This document shows positions 44,001 to 52,260 of a DNA stretch of 64,000 nucleotides, piece after piece. The stretch comes from Symsagittifera roscoffensis. Its lineage: Eukaryota > Xenacoelomorpha > Acoela > Convolutidae. Below the pieces are notes generated by a model. That model saw nothing but the letters and a program-made list of their open reading frames with translations, had not been told where the DNA came from and made no database searches. Made by a program: the position numbers and the translations under genes. Each line of letters starts with the position of its first letter. Within the stretch, counting starts at the first letter, position 1. The stretch covers positions 77,811,200 through 77,875,199 of the forward strand of contig NC_087062.1 of the NCBI RefSeq assembly GCF_963678635.1, given 5' to 3'.

Positions 44001-46930
44001 AAGAAGACTTCAAGCCTCAGAAGGTAAACGTGAAGAGAGGTTCAACGAACGGACAGGTAGGGGAAGTGGAGATCGGCAAAGAATGGATCTCGAAGGCACA
44101 TCAGGAGATGAGCAAACAAGTGACGAGTGATCCATTGGAGAGGAACAAGACGAGGAACACTTCCCGGACGTGGTGGGTGGCCCTCGAAACATTGAAGGAA
44201 ATGGAGGACTGCTTGGAGAAGTTGGATAGTGGAATAGCTCGCAGGCGACGCAATTGGGCCACCCAGCAGAAAGCCGAGGTTAATAAGATAGAGATGGCAA
44301 GTCATCTGAAGAGGTCCTGGCAGAGTTTGTTGAAGGATCATTTTGAAGAGGCGATGAGAACATCCTCATCAGCACCGCCACTAATGGCGAATCCCTTCGT
44401 TAGAACTGCGGGACAATTAATGTTCACCTGGAGTCTGGTGGGAATAGAGTTGGAGACATTGACCTCGTATGACAGGCTGAAGTTGGGAAGCAAGAAGCTA
44501 GAGGTGTATCAGGCACTGATGCAACACGTGGCCAGGGACAATTCAGGCTTGAGCCTGGCTAGAAGAAAAGATGCCACATGTTTCTTGAGATGGACAATGT
44601 CTATGATGTCGGATAGCACCATCCTGGCATGCCACCAGAGAGCAAGTGGAAGTAAAACCATGGAGAGAAGAGTCTCAACGATCATCTTGAACGTATATCA
44701 GAGTACAGGAATAGAGAAAGAAGATAGCTCCAGAGTATCCTTGGAGAACCATCGAAAGCTGGACGAGGTACGGAGGTTCTCTAATAAGAAGTTCGAGGAA
44801 GAACATGATGTTCACCGTAACCTGGCCTCGTCAGAACAATACTCGAGACTCAGTGAGAAGGGGGAATACCAATATGTGTCTGGAGTGATGGGAATAGCCT
44901 ACAATCCCTTCTTAGACTCGGAAGCTGGAGGAGCCCACAGAAACCATGAGGTAGCGGAGCTACTGAAGTTTTGGACAGAAAGGATAATGGAGATAGACGC
45001 AGTGGAGAAAGAGGGGCCGAGCCTGGGCCTGATTCTTGAGAAAACACCAGAGGTGATAAGCATACCGCGCTCAAACAAGAGAGTTGAAGTGAACATGGGC
45101 GGTGGAAATGGCTTGTTAACCACGAACTTGGGAGTGATATGGAAGCTACTAAGACCCTCCTGGTGTCCACATCCCCATGCGAGTCTAATCGAGGAAACCA
45201 CCGAGCGAGTGAGGTTAGCCCCAACGGAAGATGAAGATCTGGCGAAGTTGAGTGTGCTACATAAGTTAATCACACCCCAGATGCAAGAACCAAGCGAAAG
45301 GACGAGCGACCCCGGGTCAACAAAGAAATTGGAGCCGGGTAGCTGTCTGGATTCGACGTGTGGGAACGGAGAGCACATCTGCGATGGACGGTCATGCGTC
45401 AGAATACTGTCGTTTCAAAAAGAAGATCTGGTCACTTGGTTCGAAGACATCACAGAAAGGGAGAAAAGTGAAGTGCAAATAATAGCGGAATGTTACGCGA
45501 GAACCACGGTGAATATAGCGACAGCTCTCGGATTCTTCTCGAGAATGTGTGATCTGCAGGCACTGGAGAGACTGGAGTCTGAGCATCATTTAGTGACGGC
45601 GTTGAGCGTAGAATCATGGCCCGGGGTGTTGCAGGTGACTCAAAAACACATCCGGAGCTGGAAGGTTGGTCTTGAGGCGGAAATGGGATTTCCCTTGAGC
45701 GAAGCTTATGGCTTGCCATTGAACGCGAAGTCGCTGATAGGGTCAATGATGGCCAACTTGTGCGGAAGTCACTACCCGCTACACATGGCGATGGTGGAAG
45801 TGTCCAGCCAGAGAATACTGGTGGACAAGGCCTTCTCAGTGCCCAAGTGCGTGAGGTTGGCTCGGATATCGCATCACTCGCACAAGTTGTTGAGAAAAAT
45901 CAAAGGGACAGTACCAAAAGAATTGAGAGATGACTTGAGCGAAATCTGGGGAGAAGATCTTCTGAAGTTGGAAAGAGAAAACACAAGCGATCACGAGAGA
46001 CAAAACGTGATCGGGAAACCTGTGGGAAGTACTCCAAACCTGGAAGACAATGACACGATGCACGAGAAAATGATGGAGCTTGAGCCTCTCTTGGAAACCT
46101 CAGGGGAGCGTAATCTCAGGAGCATTGAGATCTCTCATGGGGAATGCCCATGCCACTGTTTGGCACAAACGGTGTGGTATCCAGATCACAAGAACCTTTG
46201 CCTGGTGTGGGATGTGGAAGAGATTCGGTCGATCGGACTGCCGGATCACCGGCAGAAGGTGACGCTCTTAGTAGTGAGCACGATGTTAGCTCTGAGATGG
46301 ATAGAAGAGAATATAACGAAGTATCGGGAGGCGACGACACCAACGGCTGAGTCAATATACGCGATAGACTACAGCAGGAGACTTGAGTTGTTTGAGACTG
46401 CGTGCAAAGTATTCTCCATACCAACGGAAGTCAGGCACGTATGGAGTCGCTTGAGGTACTTTCCATGGTTTCGGGCGACACTGACGTCTTGGTTGTACAG
46501 GGCAACGAAAGATCACATGAGAAAACATCAAAAGGAGTATCGACAGTTCCAGGCCGAGATTGGGCCGGAAGCTTTCAAGAGACCCCTGCTAACCCATCGT
46601 AATGCGATCACGACGGGATGGAAGAGAGTGGGTAAGATGTCTAGAGACAATACCAAAGCGAGGGAGTCGATACTAGAGGAAGACCTGGCGAAGAACGTGA
46701 GCTTGAGCCTGCACAACTCCTTTTGCTTGAACCGAGAAGCTAGGGTGAAGGCACTACCCAACCAGGCAAAGAGATTGCAGGAGCAGAGAGAATGGATGCG
46801 ATCTTATGAACAACTGAAGGCTTGGGAGGAGATTGTGATTAGTTCCGATGATGAAGAGGAACTGTTGAGACAGTTTGCCGCATCTAGCACTTCAGGATGC
46901 AGTACATCCAAGGCAAAGAGCACGAGGTGA
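38051..46930 (+). CDS. Inner ORF2: 2959-aa protein with SGNH hydrolase domains, otherwise unknown
   Basis: An in-frame TAA 6 bp upstream fixes the ATG. N-terminal part unknown; coiled coil rich in charged residues about 150-240. A complete SGNH/GDSL hydrolase domain lies at about 410-585: G415-D416-S417, G464-T-N466-D467 and D560-G-I-H563 give the Ser-Asp-His set. A second, degenerate SGNH-like domain lies at about 835-1065: G-S-D at 841-843, G891-M-N-D, then G-D-D-H at 1044-1047. A hydrophobic stretch (about 1187-1230) may enter membranes. An acidic low-complexity zone lies near 1680-1720. Cys/His clusters lie near 2430 and 2697. I2928-V-I-S-S-D-D-E-E-E resembles a SUMO-interacting motif. 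No env-like signal peptide. Known: SGNH esterase domains occur in ORF1 of some CR1-type LINEs. Function here unknown. Confidence 0.9.
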   Translation: MADRFWNSMPTALQRPTLDELYRRLRDLDHTQIDERMAVMLNAILQLEDQGECRESATEAVLIVGYTTEGISNRAQTRWLSWNADGGVRGFDLARNPGLSNNTEHGAGEFPLPTRPTARSTGQSSSKVPSMSRAQQTTEAYPELGVLRKELEKALKERNKANLDRDQAKLDRERLQLERDQAVDERDQTLKLLEMLRAEHQQELKVRENAANRDQLKSELERIEQRQRELDAQKGARSNERVVTSSRPESRMEVDEAPRARGRFNLDREAREHMSEGLEVWIPNDATPSLRNLETQPVRPLMDVVLPGYTPTSTSSGSQVSGASSRLKELGEKLQQQSRERATRPELPPTWREQPVRNVVIASYKKDTEGNYHKHSRLDWNAEQQARRDCFHDAAWVQYLAPPRVPEGAVHLIIGDSLVRVLTQIRSHWQTGVLSFAGAATPQMLATLDMLGMTKVYTVTLMVGTNDVSRGEARKVTRLGDKINCLLEELRIQMDPILLTICTVPYNMMFDQHSLEMNQRVRSLNKAIREIHRNSVLPLRLLDVAERMENKGFPEDTSKDGIHFDRPRGAEWLNDVFQVHINTLEADLLETAQFTLGPPPNPPFLASRALAGRLGARVDTRDSSRSNQTRLQSATPMESEEVESSTPPTSAMSSVVVADGRREKKSRETTRLRYPEKVKELDLETLECRRELAETLGIERVSHEDLNRHHCVDWLKAHEAHFSRTKLMETTDLTGIPTKTIMGPINYRPLKQLGSPGLIAEPPKHRTGIARIKLATPAQLKVVDKLLNPGGMELPDAAYEGPRLAEDPRYGKPCGGTQLAKTLAVYDRADPAAARVIIVAGSDFEGTSPKLFWPETLVYSLPGAELNQMLTLVVAIKSEMPCEPELLLFAGMNDHLHAMGLLEQLKGKEVPTSKKIWEAIQALFAAMNEVQENVASRFGSKTKVVFTTSPGYASMPPALQFVYAVLILIAEGSEWRILMAAPNRELEPVNLRLYRSELPAAWADISHALRGFYGLADVLIVLDEVLLLEISNFARQLKFSPVIGDDHPAINQLTASLWFRSMDVKVANSTSRTRGPSNERRNVVETEKQLESMKYRLTQENGWWPFLTPRLENATNKTREEAPLLVKQIWSFLEKQLELAERRDMTVVRFVSAANEVTIGGFWREHANGELKTRRDYEILKFLSPCWEREFLAGVFGTTATIFGAFVQEILGMPISLLLALYLVYPRYLFNMGPAYMFSRGVETLRVDGYLALVLLTHGELVSFHRLMEYGEPLSMGKVHTSIETSSYKCAAGLKTLLVQYLMMQNRYMTGEDENPTSREEWEKANRGMPLLTDLCLAMRSDPMGIIRGLEEVVTCIYGPAVTYAFPDPLVITYRHSVTHLSLISVLDGAALNWCQQEVLRARMSNTVLFGKVKDAEMMVCNFRGQMQCRMGGKREGPIEMYPKFWNLNPLTADGREILRIPAWKECFALVKRELETIMEKEILPATMPEFPIVRRMTLGMNSPLVVPSIMARMRAEEMQKDFTDGWDPLFIGYTAAVYFHTSEMKVNSWTTQAKKSRGSQPPGYEVRKVLRTLEKEGLDNMLPIWDDGRMIVMEGHVALVDDMKFATRKYKAPYGLEQVEIRQEGTELDAAGQLHVALTEYKKLDPATPSPLSVDTPGDKRSGPAEDRFKRILERRRNESEEESMDETLSEAGEDMEVGNTPEPGPSGEELTTQELLKDLSEENWADTATPPLNPSPRKNLELPLAGETFNMGMLLLSSEERGKNTFEGNRDIFLGSLEDDAWQEFLEEFNREVGSETTLDKFKKELWDAVVRFGEPLLIGTGLDEKARKELLNKLVELRNARSKTRKEKCEDSSTLKRKTVDKMVDDIKRDKVGTSNMIKSTNILKARAGGRQELEGVDGEVESMMIATTPSSRDVKTRKRKREVEGWGSPSVDAVSEGNLRETAPIVLARCKTAAYKNSSELRKPLEVEKEIEVSTSSTSEEDFKPQKVNVKRGSTNGQVGEVEIGKEWISKAHQEMSKQVTSDPLERNKTRNTSRTWWVALETLKEMEDCLEKLDSGIARRRRNWATQQKAEVNKIEMASHLKRSWQSLLKDHFEEAMRTSSSAPPLMANPFVRTAGQLMFTWSLVGIELETLTSYDRLKLGSKKLEVYQALMQHVARDNSGLSLARRKDATCFLRWTMSMMSDSTILACHQRASGSKTMERRVSTIILNVYQSTGIEKEDSSRVSLENHRKLDEVRRFSNKKFEEEHDVHRNLASSEQYSRLSEKGEYQYVSGVMGIAYNPFLDSEAGGAHRNHEVAELLKFWTERIMEIDAVEKEGPSLGLILEKTPEVISIPRSNKRVEVNMGGGNGLLTTNLGVIWKLLRPSWCPHPHASLIEETTERVRLAPTEDEDLAKLSVLHKLITPQMQEPSERTSDPGSTKKLEPGSCLDSTCGNGEHICDGRSCVRILSFQKEDLVTWFEDITEREKSEVQIIAECYARTTVNIATALGFFSRMCDLQALERLESEHHLVTALSVESWPGVLQVTQKHIRSWKVGLEAEMGFPLSEAYGLPLNAKSLIGSMMANLCGSHYPLHMAMVEVSSQRILVDKAFSVPKCVRLARISHHSHKLLRKIKGTVPKELRDDLSEIWGEDLLKLERENTSDHERQNVIGKPVGSTPNLEDNDTMHEKMMELEPLLETSGERNLRSIEISHGECPCHCLAQTVWYPDHKNLCLVWDVEEIRSIGLPDHRQKVTLLVVSTMLALRWIEENITKYREATTPTAESIYAIDYSRRLELFETACKVFSIPTEVRHVWSRLRYFPWFRATLTSWLYRATKDHMRKHQKEYRQFQAEIGPEAFKRPLLTHRNAITTGWKRVGKMSRDNTKARESILEEDLAKNVSLSLHNSFCLNREARVKALPNQAKRLQEQREWMRSYEQLKAWEEIVISSDDEEELLRQFAASSTSGCSTSKAKSTR

Positions 46931-47361
46931 ATGGGCAAATCGGATGGATCTTGAGTCTTGAGAGGGAAGGGGGGCTTGAGTGTGAATCCGAGTGAAACTT
47001 GGATTCACGAAAAAGAAATTTTAACAAAGTAAATATTGTTACTAATATACTATATCTATTATATAAATCGAAATGCTGCATGACAATTTCCTGATTGAAT
47101 AGGACAAAAGAATTTTTAAAATGATTGGCTTGAAAAGCGAAAAATTCAAAGGTGCAGGTAAATGCAGATTTTGATTGCTGTTTAGCAATAGTGTGAAAAT
47201 TTTAAATGGTCGTGAATTTTGGGGTGTAGATAATCTTAAATCTGCTGCAAACTTCTGTAAATGACCACTGGCACTGTATCTTGAGCAACACTCGGTTTTT
47301 CTGGGACTCACTGGCAGAAGACAGCGCGCGATGAGGACATCGATCTCGAGTCCGGGGAGTA
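46931..47361 (+). other. Inner element 3' region
   Basis: Three CTTGAG copies and a purine tract GAGGGAAGGGGGG (46960-46972), then a hairpin GTGAATCC/GGATTCAC (46982-47008), then AT-rich DNA. Immediately before the LTR only TCCGGGGAGTA is purine-rich, so the true polypurine tract is uncertain; the better tract lies about 390 bp upstream. Confidence 0.6.
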
Positions 47362-48243
47362 TGTGCCAGTCGGTCATATTTGGAAGTTTGACCTTGAGAA
47401 GAGCAGAAAATACTTGATTTTGGAGAGAAATTTTATTTTTCAAAAATTCGAATGGAACATGTCATGCACGATTTTCTCGCGACAACTGAAAATCAGAAAA
47501 AGAAATCAGAACAATTTTAGAGCAATTGCGGGAAAGTTAGAAAGTAAAAACGAGTGGGAAATTGCTATTCGCAATTTCCGTCTATATACAATCGAGAGTA
47601 GAGCTGTCCTACTTGAAATAGAAGACAGAGTATCCCCGAGAGAGCGATTACTAAAGCTGGACCAGAGTGAACCTTCAGCGGAAAGGCGGACAACTAGAGT
47701 GTCCCAACGGTCCAAGAGAACTCAAATTCTAGAGCATGAACTTATCCTTGCTGTCCAAACTATAAAACATTAAACTTCTCTTAGTTATTTATTTCTTGAG
47801 TTAGTTACTGACTGGATTATTTCCCAATTCTTGAGCGTGCTGCTATGTGAGTACAAATTTAATTTCTAGAGTGTGTTTTATGATTGTTATGTTGAGGTAA
47901 GGCGAGTTTTAGGTTGATCCATCTGAAATGGATCAAAGTCACACTGTCTAATAAAAAGTAACCTAACGGATTGTTCCAACCCGGTTTTTAACGGCGTTCA
48001 TGTATTTTGGGTATCTAGAGACCTAAGTATGGGGACGTTTCTAATTCTAGAGTGGGGGGATATTTTAGTAGTAGCCTTTAAGCTGTAACGGGTCGTAGTC
48101 TCATGTCATAAGCGAACCGAACTGGCTCCGACCGTTCTTGAGGTGGGAAAACACAAGAGATAGTGTCCCTGACCCTTGAGCCAGTGGTTATAGGGCCTAT
48201 TTTTCTTAAGCCTCATGTGTGACTGCAGTAGACGAATGTTACA
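47362..48243 (+). repeat. Inner element 3' LTR
   Basis: 882 bp, matching 25268-26149 in every part compared, ending ...GTTACA. It carries the same TATA box, poly(A) signal, hairpins and LTR open frame. Confidence 0.95.
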
Positions 48244-48781
48244 GGTATTTTTCATCTAGTTTTATATGTCCTTGATATCTTTTAAGTTCTGCTTGATGTA
48301 CAGAATCGGCAAAGACTTGAAAATATACTAATTTCTTGTCGGTGTTTTTATTTCTTGTGATGTTTAGTCTGGGTAGCTCGTTTTTACAATCATCGGGATT
48401 GAGATGTAGAAGTCGTTCTATATTACTTTGGTAGAATGATTCACGGTCAAGTCGGTTTTTATTTCCGTTTGAAACTTGTGAACAATGTACTTTCTTCTCG
48501 GAAAATGTTGCTGTAAATTTCTATCCTATGACTGTTGTTGCTCAGGCTTTTGAATAGAGTGTCGCTATTACATTTGTAGTTTCTATAGCTTGTGGTTCTG
48601 TTTCGCATCGTGATACTTGATTTATTGCATATTTGTGTAGTGTTTTTTGTTCATTTTCTTCACAATCATAATGTGTTACTAATAAGTCTTGGGGTCCTGT
48701 GCGGGGAGAAGGATTTATGTTCTGATCGGAGATTACTAGAAAAAGGAGTTGGAGAAAAATCAATATTTTTAGAATATACAT
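48244..48781 (-). pseudogene. Outer element env-like glycoprotein, 5' portion
   Basis: Seen: an ATG at 48781 begins a hydrophobic signal-peptide-like leader (ILKILIFLQLLFLVIS), then a Cys-containing ectodomain. The frame stops near 48542; coding continues in another frame to the insertion junction at 48246. Coding on the left side of the inner element (25267 downward) is in the same phase as this second part, so the 23-kb insertion split the gene without otherwise disturbing the frame. One frameshift or stop near 48540 breaks it. Same gene as 23184-25267. Confidence 0.6.
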
Positions 48782-48971
48782 GTGTATGATAATCCTGAGT
48801 ACGGAATAAAAAAGGTTATGTAACCAATTGTCTTTTTGGTATATCTGTCGTATTTATATATTACTTCAGTTGTTATAAATGGTGGTGGTAGCGATTGAGC
48901 TGTTATATTTGGTGGGTTTAATGGGTAAGGATGTTGAGCAATGTTGCTTAGTTTAACCGTTATTTCAAATT

Positions 48972-49910
48972 TTAATTGTAGATTATTTTGTTGGAGTATT
49001 TGGATGTTATGGTCACGAATGTCTTCGTGGATATCTTGCCTATATTGTAATCTATTAAGTGCCCAGTTGTGGAGTCGGTTATTTTCTGGGTGTTGTCCAA
49101 ATAATGGTGGGGTGCTGTGAATGTGTTCCAGTCTAATTTTAAAGGGATATTTGTTGATAATTGTTCTCGATATCTAGCGTCGAGGTTATTTGGGAAATTT
49201 AAAGGGAAAGGCGTCGGTGAAATCTGGCTTATTGATGGTGTTGATGGTAGTGATAATGTTTCTGGTAGTGATGATGATGTTGTTGTATCTGTAGAAATAT
49301 CTATTGGATCATTTATTAAAATTGGTTCACCTTGTGTGAATGATTGTGTTGTCCAATATGGTAGTCGTGATGTTTGGTTTGGGGGGTTAAAGGGATTTTC
49401 ACGTATTTTTTCAGATGTTGGTGTTGAATCTAAGTAATCTGAGGGTAGACTTGAGGTGCTACGATGTGAAAGAAGTGTAGGGGTTTCTGGTAATATGCTA
49501 ATTGGGTTTTCCGGAGTATTTGGTGATGGGGATTGGGGTATATCAAAATGAACTCGGGGGGTTTGAAAATTTCTGTTTCGTCGTGGATGTATAATTTGTC
49601 TATTTATTTCAACTGTATTTTGGTTTTGACTAATATTTCGTATTCTACTTAATTTTTGTGGTAGTGTTGGGTACAAGTTATATGTTGGTTCACTTAGAGG
49701 TGCCTATCGCTGAACTGGTTCTAGTGGTTCAGATAAGCGAGCGTGTCGTTCTTCAAAAGTATATGGGTTATCTTGGAAAGAAATTCGTGTGGATGTTTGG
49801 GGGTTTTGGGTAGTTGTAGGTGGTGTCGGGTTTTCTTGGGATGTTGTCGGTGAAGACTGACTGTGTGATTGTTTGTTAGCAATTTTTGAGGGTTTTTTTG
49901 ATTGATTTCT
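48972..49910 (-). pseudogene. Outer element proline/serine-rich accessory ORF
   Basis: Seen: an ATG-started frame of 234 codons (49676-48972); the same frame extends upstream to about 49890 through one stop near 49707. Rich in Pro, Ser, Thr and Asn, with no recognised domain; probably disordered. It lies between pol and env. Confidence 0.4.
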
Positions 49911-49912
49911 TT

Positions 49913-50101
49913 TTAGTGAAAAAATGTATGTTTATTGTAGTATTCTTCTAGAAAAAGAATTAGAAGGATTGTTGCTAAGGCGAATGTTATGATTGCTTTC
50001 TTTATACATTTGCATATTGTCAATATGAGGGATGATAAAAATGTTATAAAAATTACAAATAGTAAAAAAATATCTGTTCTACTAAAAATGGTTCGTATCA
50101 T
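49913..50101 (-). CDS. Outer element small membrane ORF, 62 aa
   Basis: Seen: two hydrophobic stretches (FLLFVIFITFLSSLILTIC and IITFALATILLILFL) separated by a Lys/Cys turn, hence a likely two-pass membrane peptide. Directly upstream of the proline-rich ORF; a frameshift could have separated them. No family recognised. Confidence 0.35.
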   Translation of the reverse strand: MIRTIFSRTDIFLLFVIFITFLSSLILTICKCIKKAIITFALATILLILFLEEYYNKHTFFH

Positions 50102-50949
50102 TTAAATAAGTTTTGGGTTTTCGTACCTGTGAATATGGTCAATGGCTTGTAAAAATTGGAGATATATTTCAAATAGGGAGTAGAAAATTTAAAAAATTTT
50201 GCAAAAAATGATTAAGATTATTATAAAAGCTTCAAAAGTATCAAAGAGAAATATGAATAAGAGTTAAAATATTGTTAAAAAGTTTATGAAAATGTTGAAA
50301 ATTATGTTGACTGATCGAGAGAGGAGCATTTAAGAAATGGCTTCTTGGTCGAATATTTTTTGTTGTTTGGGGCAATTTTCAAGTATGGTCGAATTATTTA
50401 TTGGTTTTTTGACAAGTGGGTTGAGTTTTGTGAAAAAATGTTGGGGGCGAATTTTATGGTGTTTGGGAGGTCTTCTTTACTTTATTTTTATTTGTCAGGT
50501 GATCTGGGGTATTTTTGAGAATTTTGTACTTTAGGCTAAATTATTATGGTCGTTCTTTTTCTTTAGGCTAATTTAAAATTTTTGTTTGGGGGGTTTTCGA
50601 GGTCTAAGTTGGGAAAATATTGTTGATCTTTGCGTTGTTTGATAAAGGAGGGTTATGATATTGTGGTAGTATTTCTTTTAGTTGTCAAGTTTGAGTGGTC
50701 TGCTTATTTTTGACCTGGAGGTTGTAAAGTTATAGTTATAGATATGCCTGGAGTTTAATATCTTTCGTCTAATTGGTTTGTGTTAGAGTTATAGAAGGTG
50801 ACGGATTGAATGAATCCTATTGGCTAATTTTGAACTAGAATCGCTGTGTGTTTGCAGCATGTTATTGTGAAAAATGAAAATTCAAAATGTTTCAGAGGTA
50901 CAAAGATTATTAATTTTAAAATTTAAGCTGTTTTTGAAATTCATTTTTC
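50102..50949 (-). other. Outer element, spacer between pol end and accessory ORFs
   Basis: AT-rich, no coding seen on the element strand. A 65-codon plus-strand frame (50337-50534) is hydrophobic but T/G-rich and antisense; I treat it as chance. Confidence 0.35.
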
Positions 50950-52260
50950 TTTAATATTTTAGATTGTGGGATGAATGTCTTGTAGTTTTTGCGTGGTTGA
51001 TTTCTAAGTCGTGATGACTCTCTTTGTTCTGAGTTCTCGACTTGTTCTTGGGGTAAAATTTTTTCTTTCATTCTTCTATTTTTTCTTTCTTTTTGAGGTA
51101 TATTTTGATCTAGCTTTTTTGTATTGTTTTTGGTTGTAGTTGATTTTTTATTTTGTTTTTCAAGGTGAATGTCATTTTAAGTATTTATTTCACTTTCCGT
51201 ATGTGGGTGATTTTGAATAATTTTTAAACCTGTGAAAGAATATAATTGAGTTAGTTCGCGTAGTGCGTATTCTTTCGGGTAGTAAGGCAATAGATTGTTT
51301 CTATGTTGAACAATTTCTTTTTGGTCTGAATCGGTGATTTTTTATGTTACGTCAGTGGGTTTGGCATTTATTTGGTATGGTCCTTTACGAAGGGGTTGTA
51401 ATTTTTTAGAAATTCTTTTTTGTGTACTAAATTTTGGTATTAAGACAAATAATCCAATTTTTAATTCGGAGGCTGGTGTAAAGCGTGAATTTATTTAATC
51501 GTTAATGTTTTGCCTTTGTAACAATTTTTTTGTTACTTTTTGGGAAATTTCGTTTTGTTTTTTATCTCTATTTAAAATCCATTCGGTGTGTGTAGCGGAG
51601 GCTAATTTAAGGATTTGTGGGTGATGAAAATGATCTTCATCATGTGTGTGTAAAGGTAGGTTATAAAAAATTGAGTCTTTATTCGGTTGACAATGACCTT
51701 GTGCATTTTTATGAGAGTTTGCAGTAAATATAATTGGTTTACGTGGCTTTTGATTAAAAACCATTTCATATGGTGACATTCCTAGAGTTGTTGTAATTTG
51801 TGAATTGTATGCTAAGGGAAATAATTTTACATCTGCTGACCATTCGGTGTATCTTGTATCATTTCCATTTATGATAATCTAAGATATTCTTGTAGTGAAC
51901 GGTTTATACCTTCGACTAAACCGTTTGTCCAAGGTGCATGAGATGTACGCGGTTTGTGCTTAATGTTATTTAAATGACCTAGTGTGATGATTTCATTAAT
52001 TATGAATTCTGTACCGTTATCTGTAACTAAAATTTCGGGTAATCCGAATTTGGCTATCCAGTGTTCATAAAGTGTTGTGTAAGCGTAATAAGCGTTACAA
52101 TGTGGTACTGGGTTAAGTGCTACATAATGTGTAAATACGTCAACAATTACCATAATGTAGGAGTTTCCTTCAGATGATGGTGAAATTGGTCCTTTTGTAT
52201 CGAATGAAATACGGTGGTTAAAATATAAATTTTGTCCTTTAAAATCTTGTTTTTGTGCTA
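50950..52260 (-). pseudogene. Outer element integrase and C-terminal pol, broken
   Basis: Seen: coding passes from the RT ORF through an A8 run (about 52260) by a frameshift. The catalytic core carries FDTKGP, TDNGTEF and LVEG, the three DDE acidic residues. A frameshift near 51880 leads to MSPYEMVF... (51779-51495), then stops near 51496, 51342 and 51180 interrupt a region with RKGPYQI, a GPY/F module. Zinc-binding cysteines precede in the upstream ORF (NDCIVCQ). Known: the Gypsy integrase inserts the cDNA. Here it is inactive as read. Confidence 0.7.

Larger units (their letters stand above)
25268..48243 (+). mobile_element. Inner giant Ty3/Gypsy LTR retrotransposon, 22,976 bp, apparently intact
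   Basis: Seen: 882-bp LTRs at 25268-26149 and 47362-48243, both TG...CA. A tRNA-type primer site lies at 26161, followed by a 2.5-kb leader, ORF1 (2936 aa), ORF2 (2959 aa) and a 430-bp 3' region. It interrupts the outer element's env; only GGT flanks both sides (25265-25267 and 48244-48246), a 3-bp duplication. Known: Ty3/Gypsy elements are usually 5-10 kb; giant ones such as planarian Burro and plant Ogre exist. Inferred: a recent insertion, since the LTRs match wherever compared and both giant frames are open. The second large ORF and the macro-type domain are not part of the standard set. Confidence 0.95.

Noticed and set aside
28588-46761. Many minus-strand frames under ORF1 and ORF2 (for example 43192-44013, 32167-32871)
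   Set aside because: They are antisense to very long conserved plus-strand frames and consist of the Ser/Leu-rich products expected from the complementary codons.
47042-47443. A 133-codon minus-strand frame sharing its first residues with the env fragment at 24387-25349
   Set aside because: The shared part is the antisense of the LTR, not an env N-terminus; the real env coding joins at the insertion junctions.
49117-49437. Gly/Ser/Val-rich plus-strand frames around 49-58 kb
   Set aside because: They are antisense to the outer element's Asn/Pro/Ser-rich ORFs, which show recognisable retroelement order on the minus strand.
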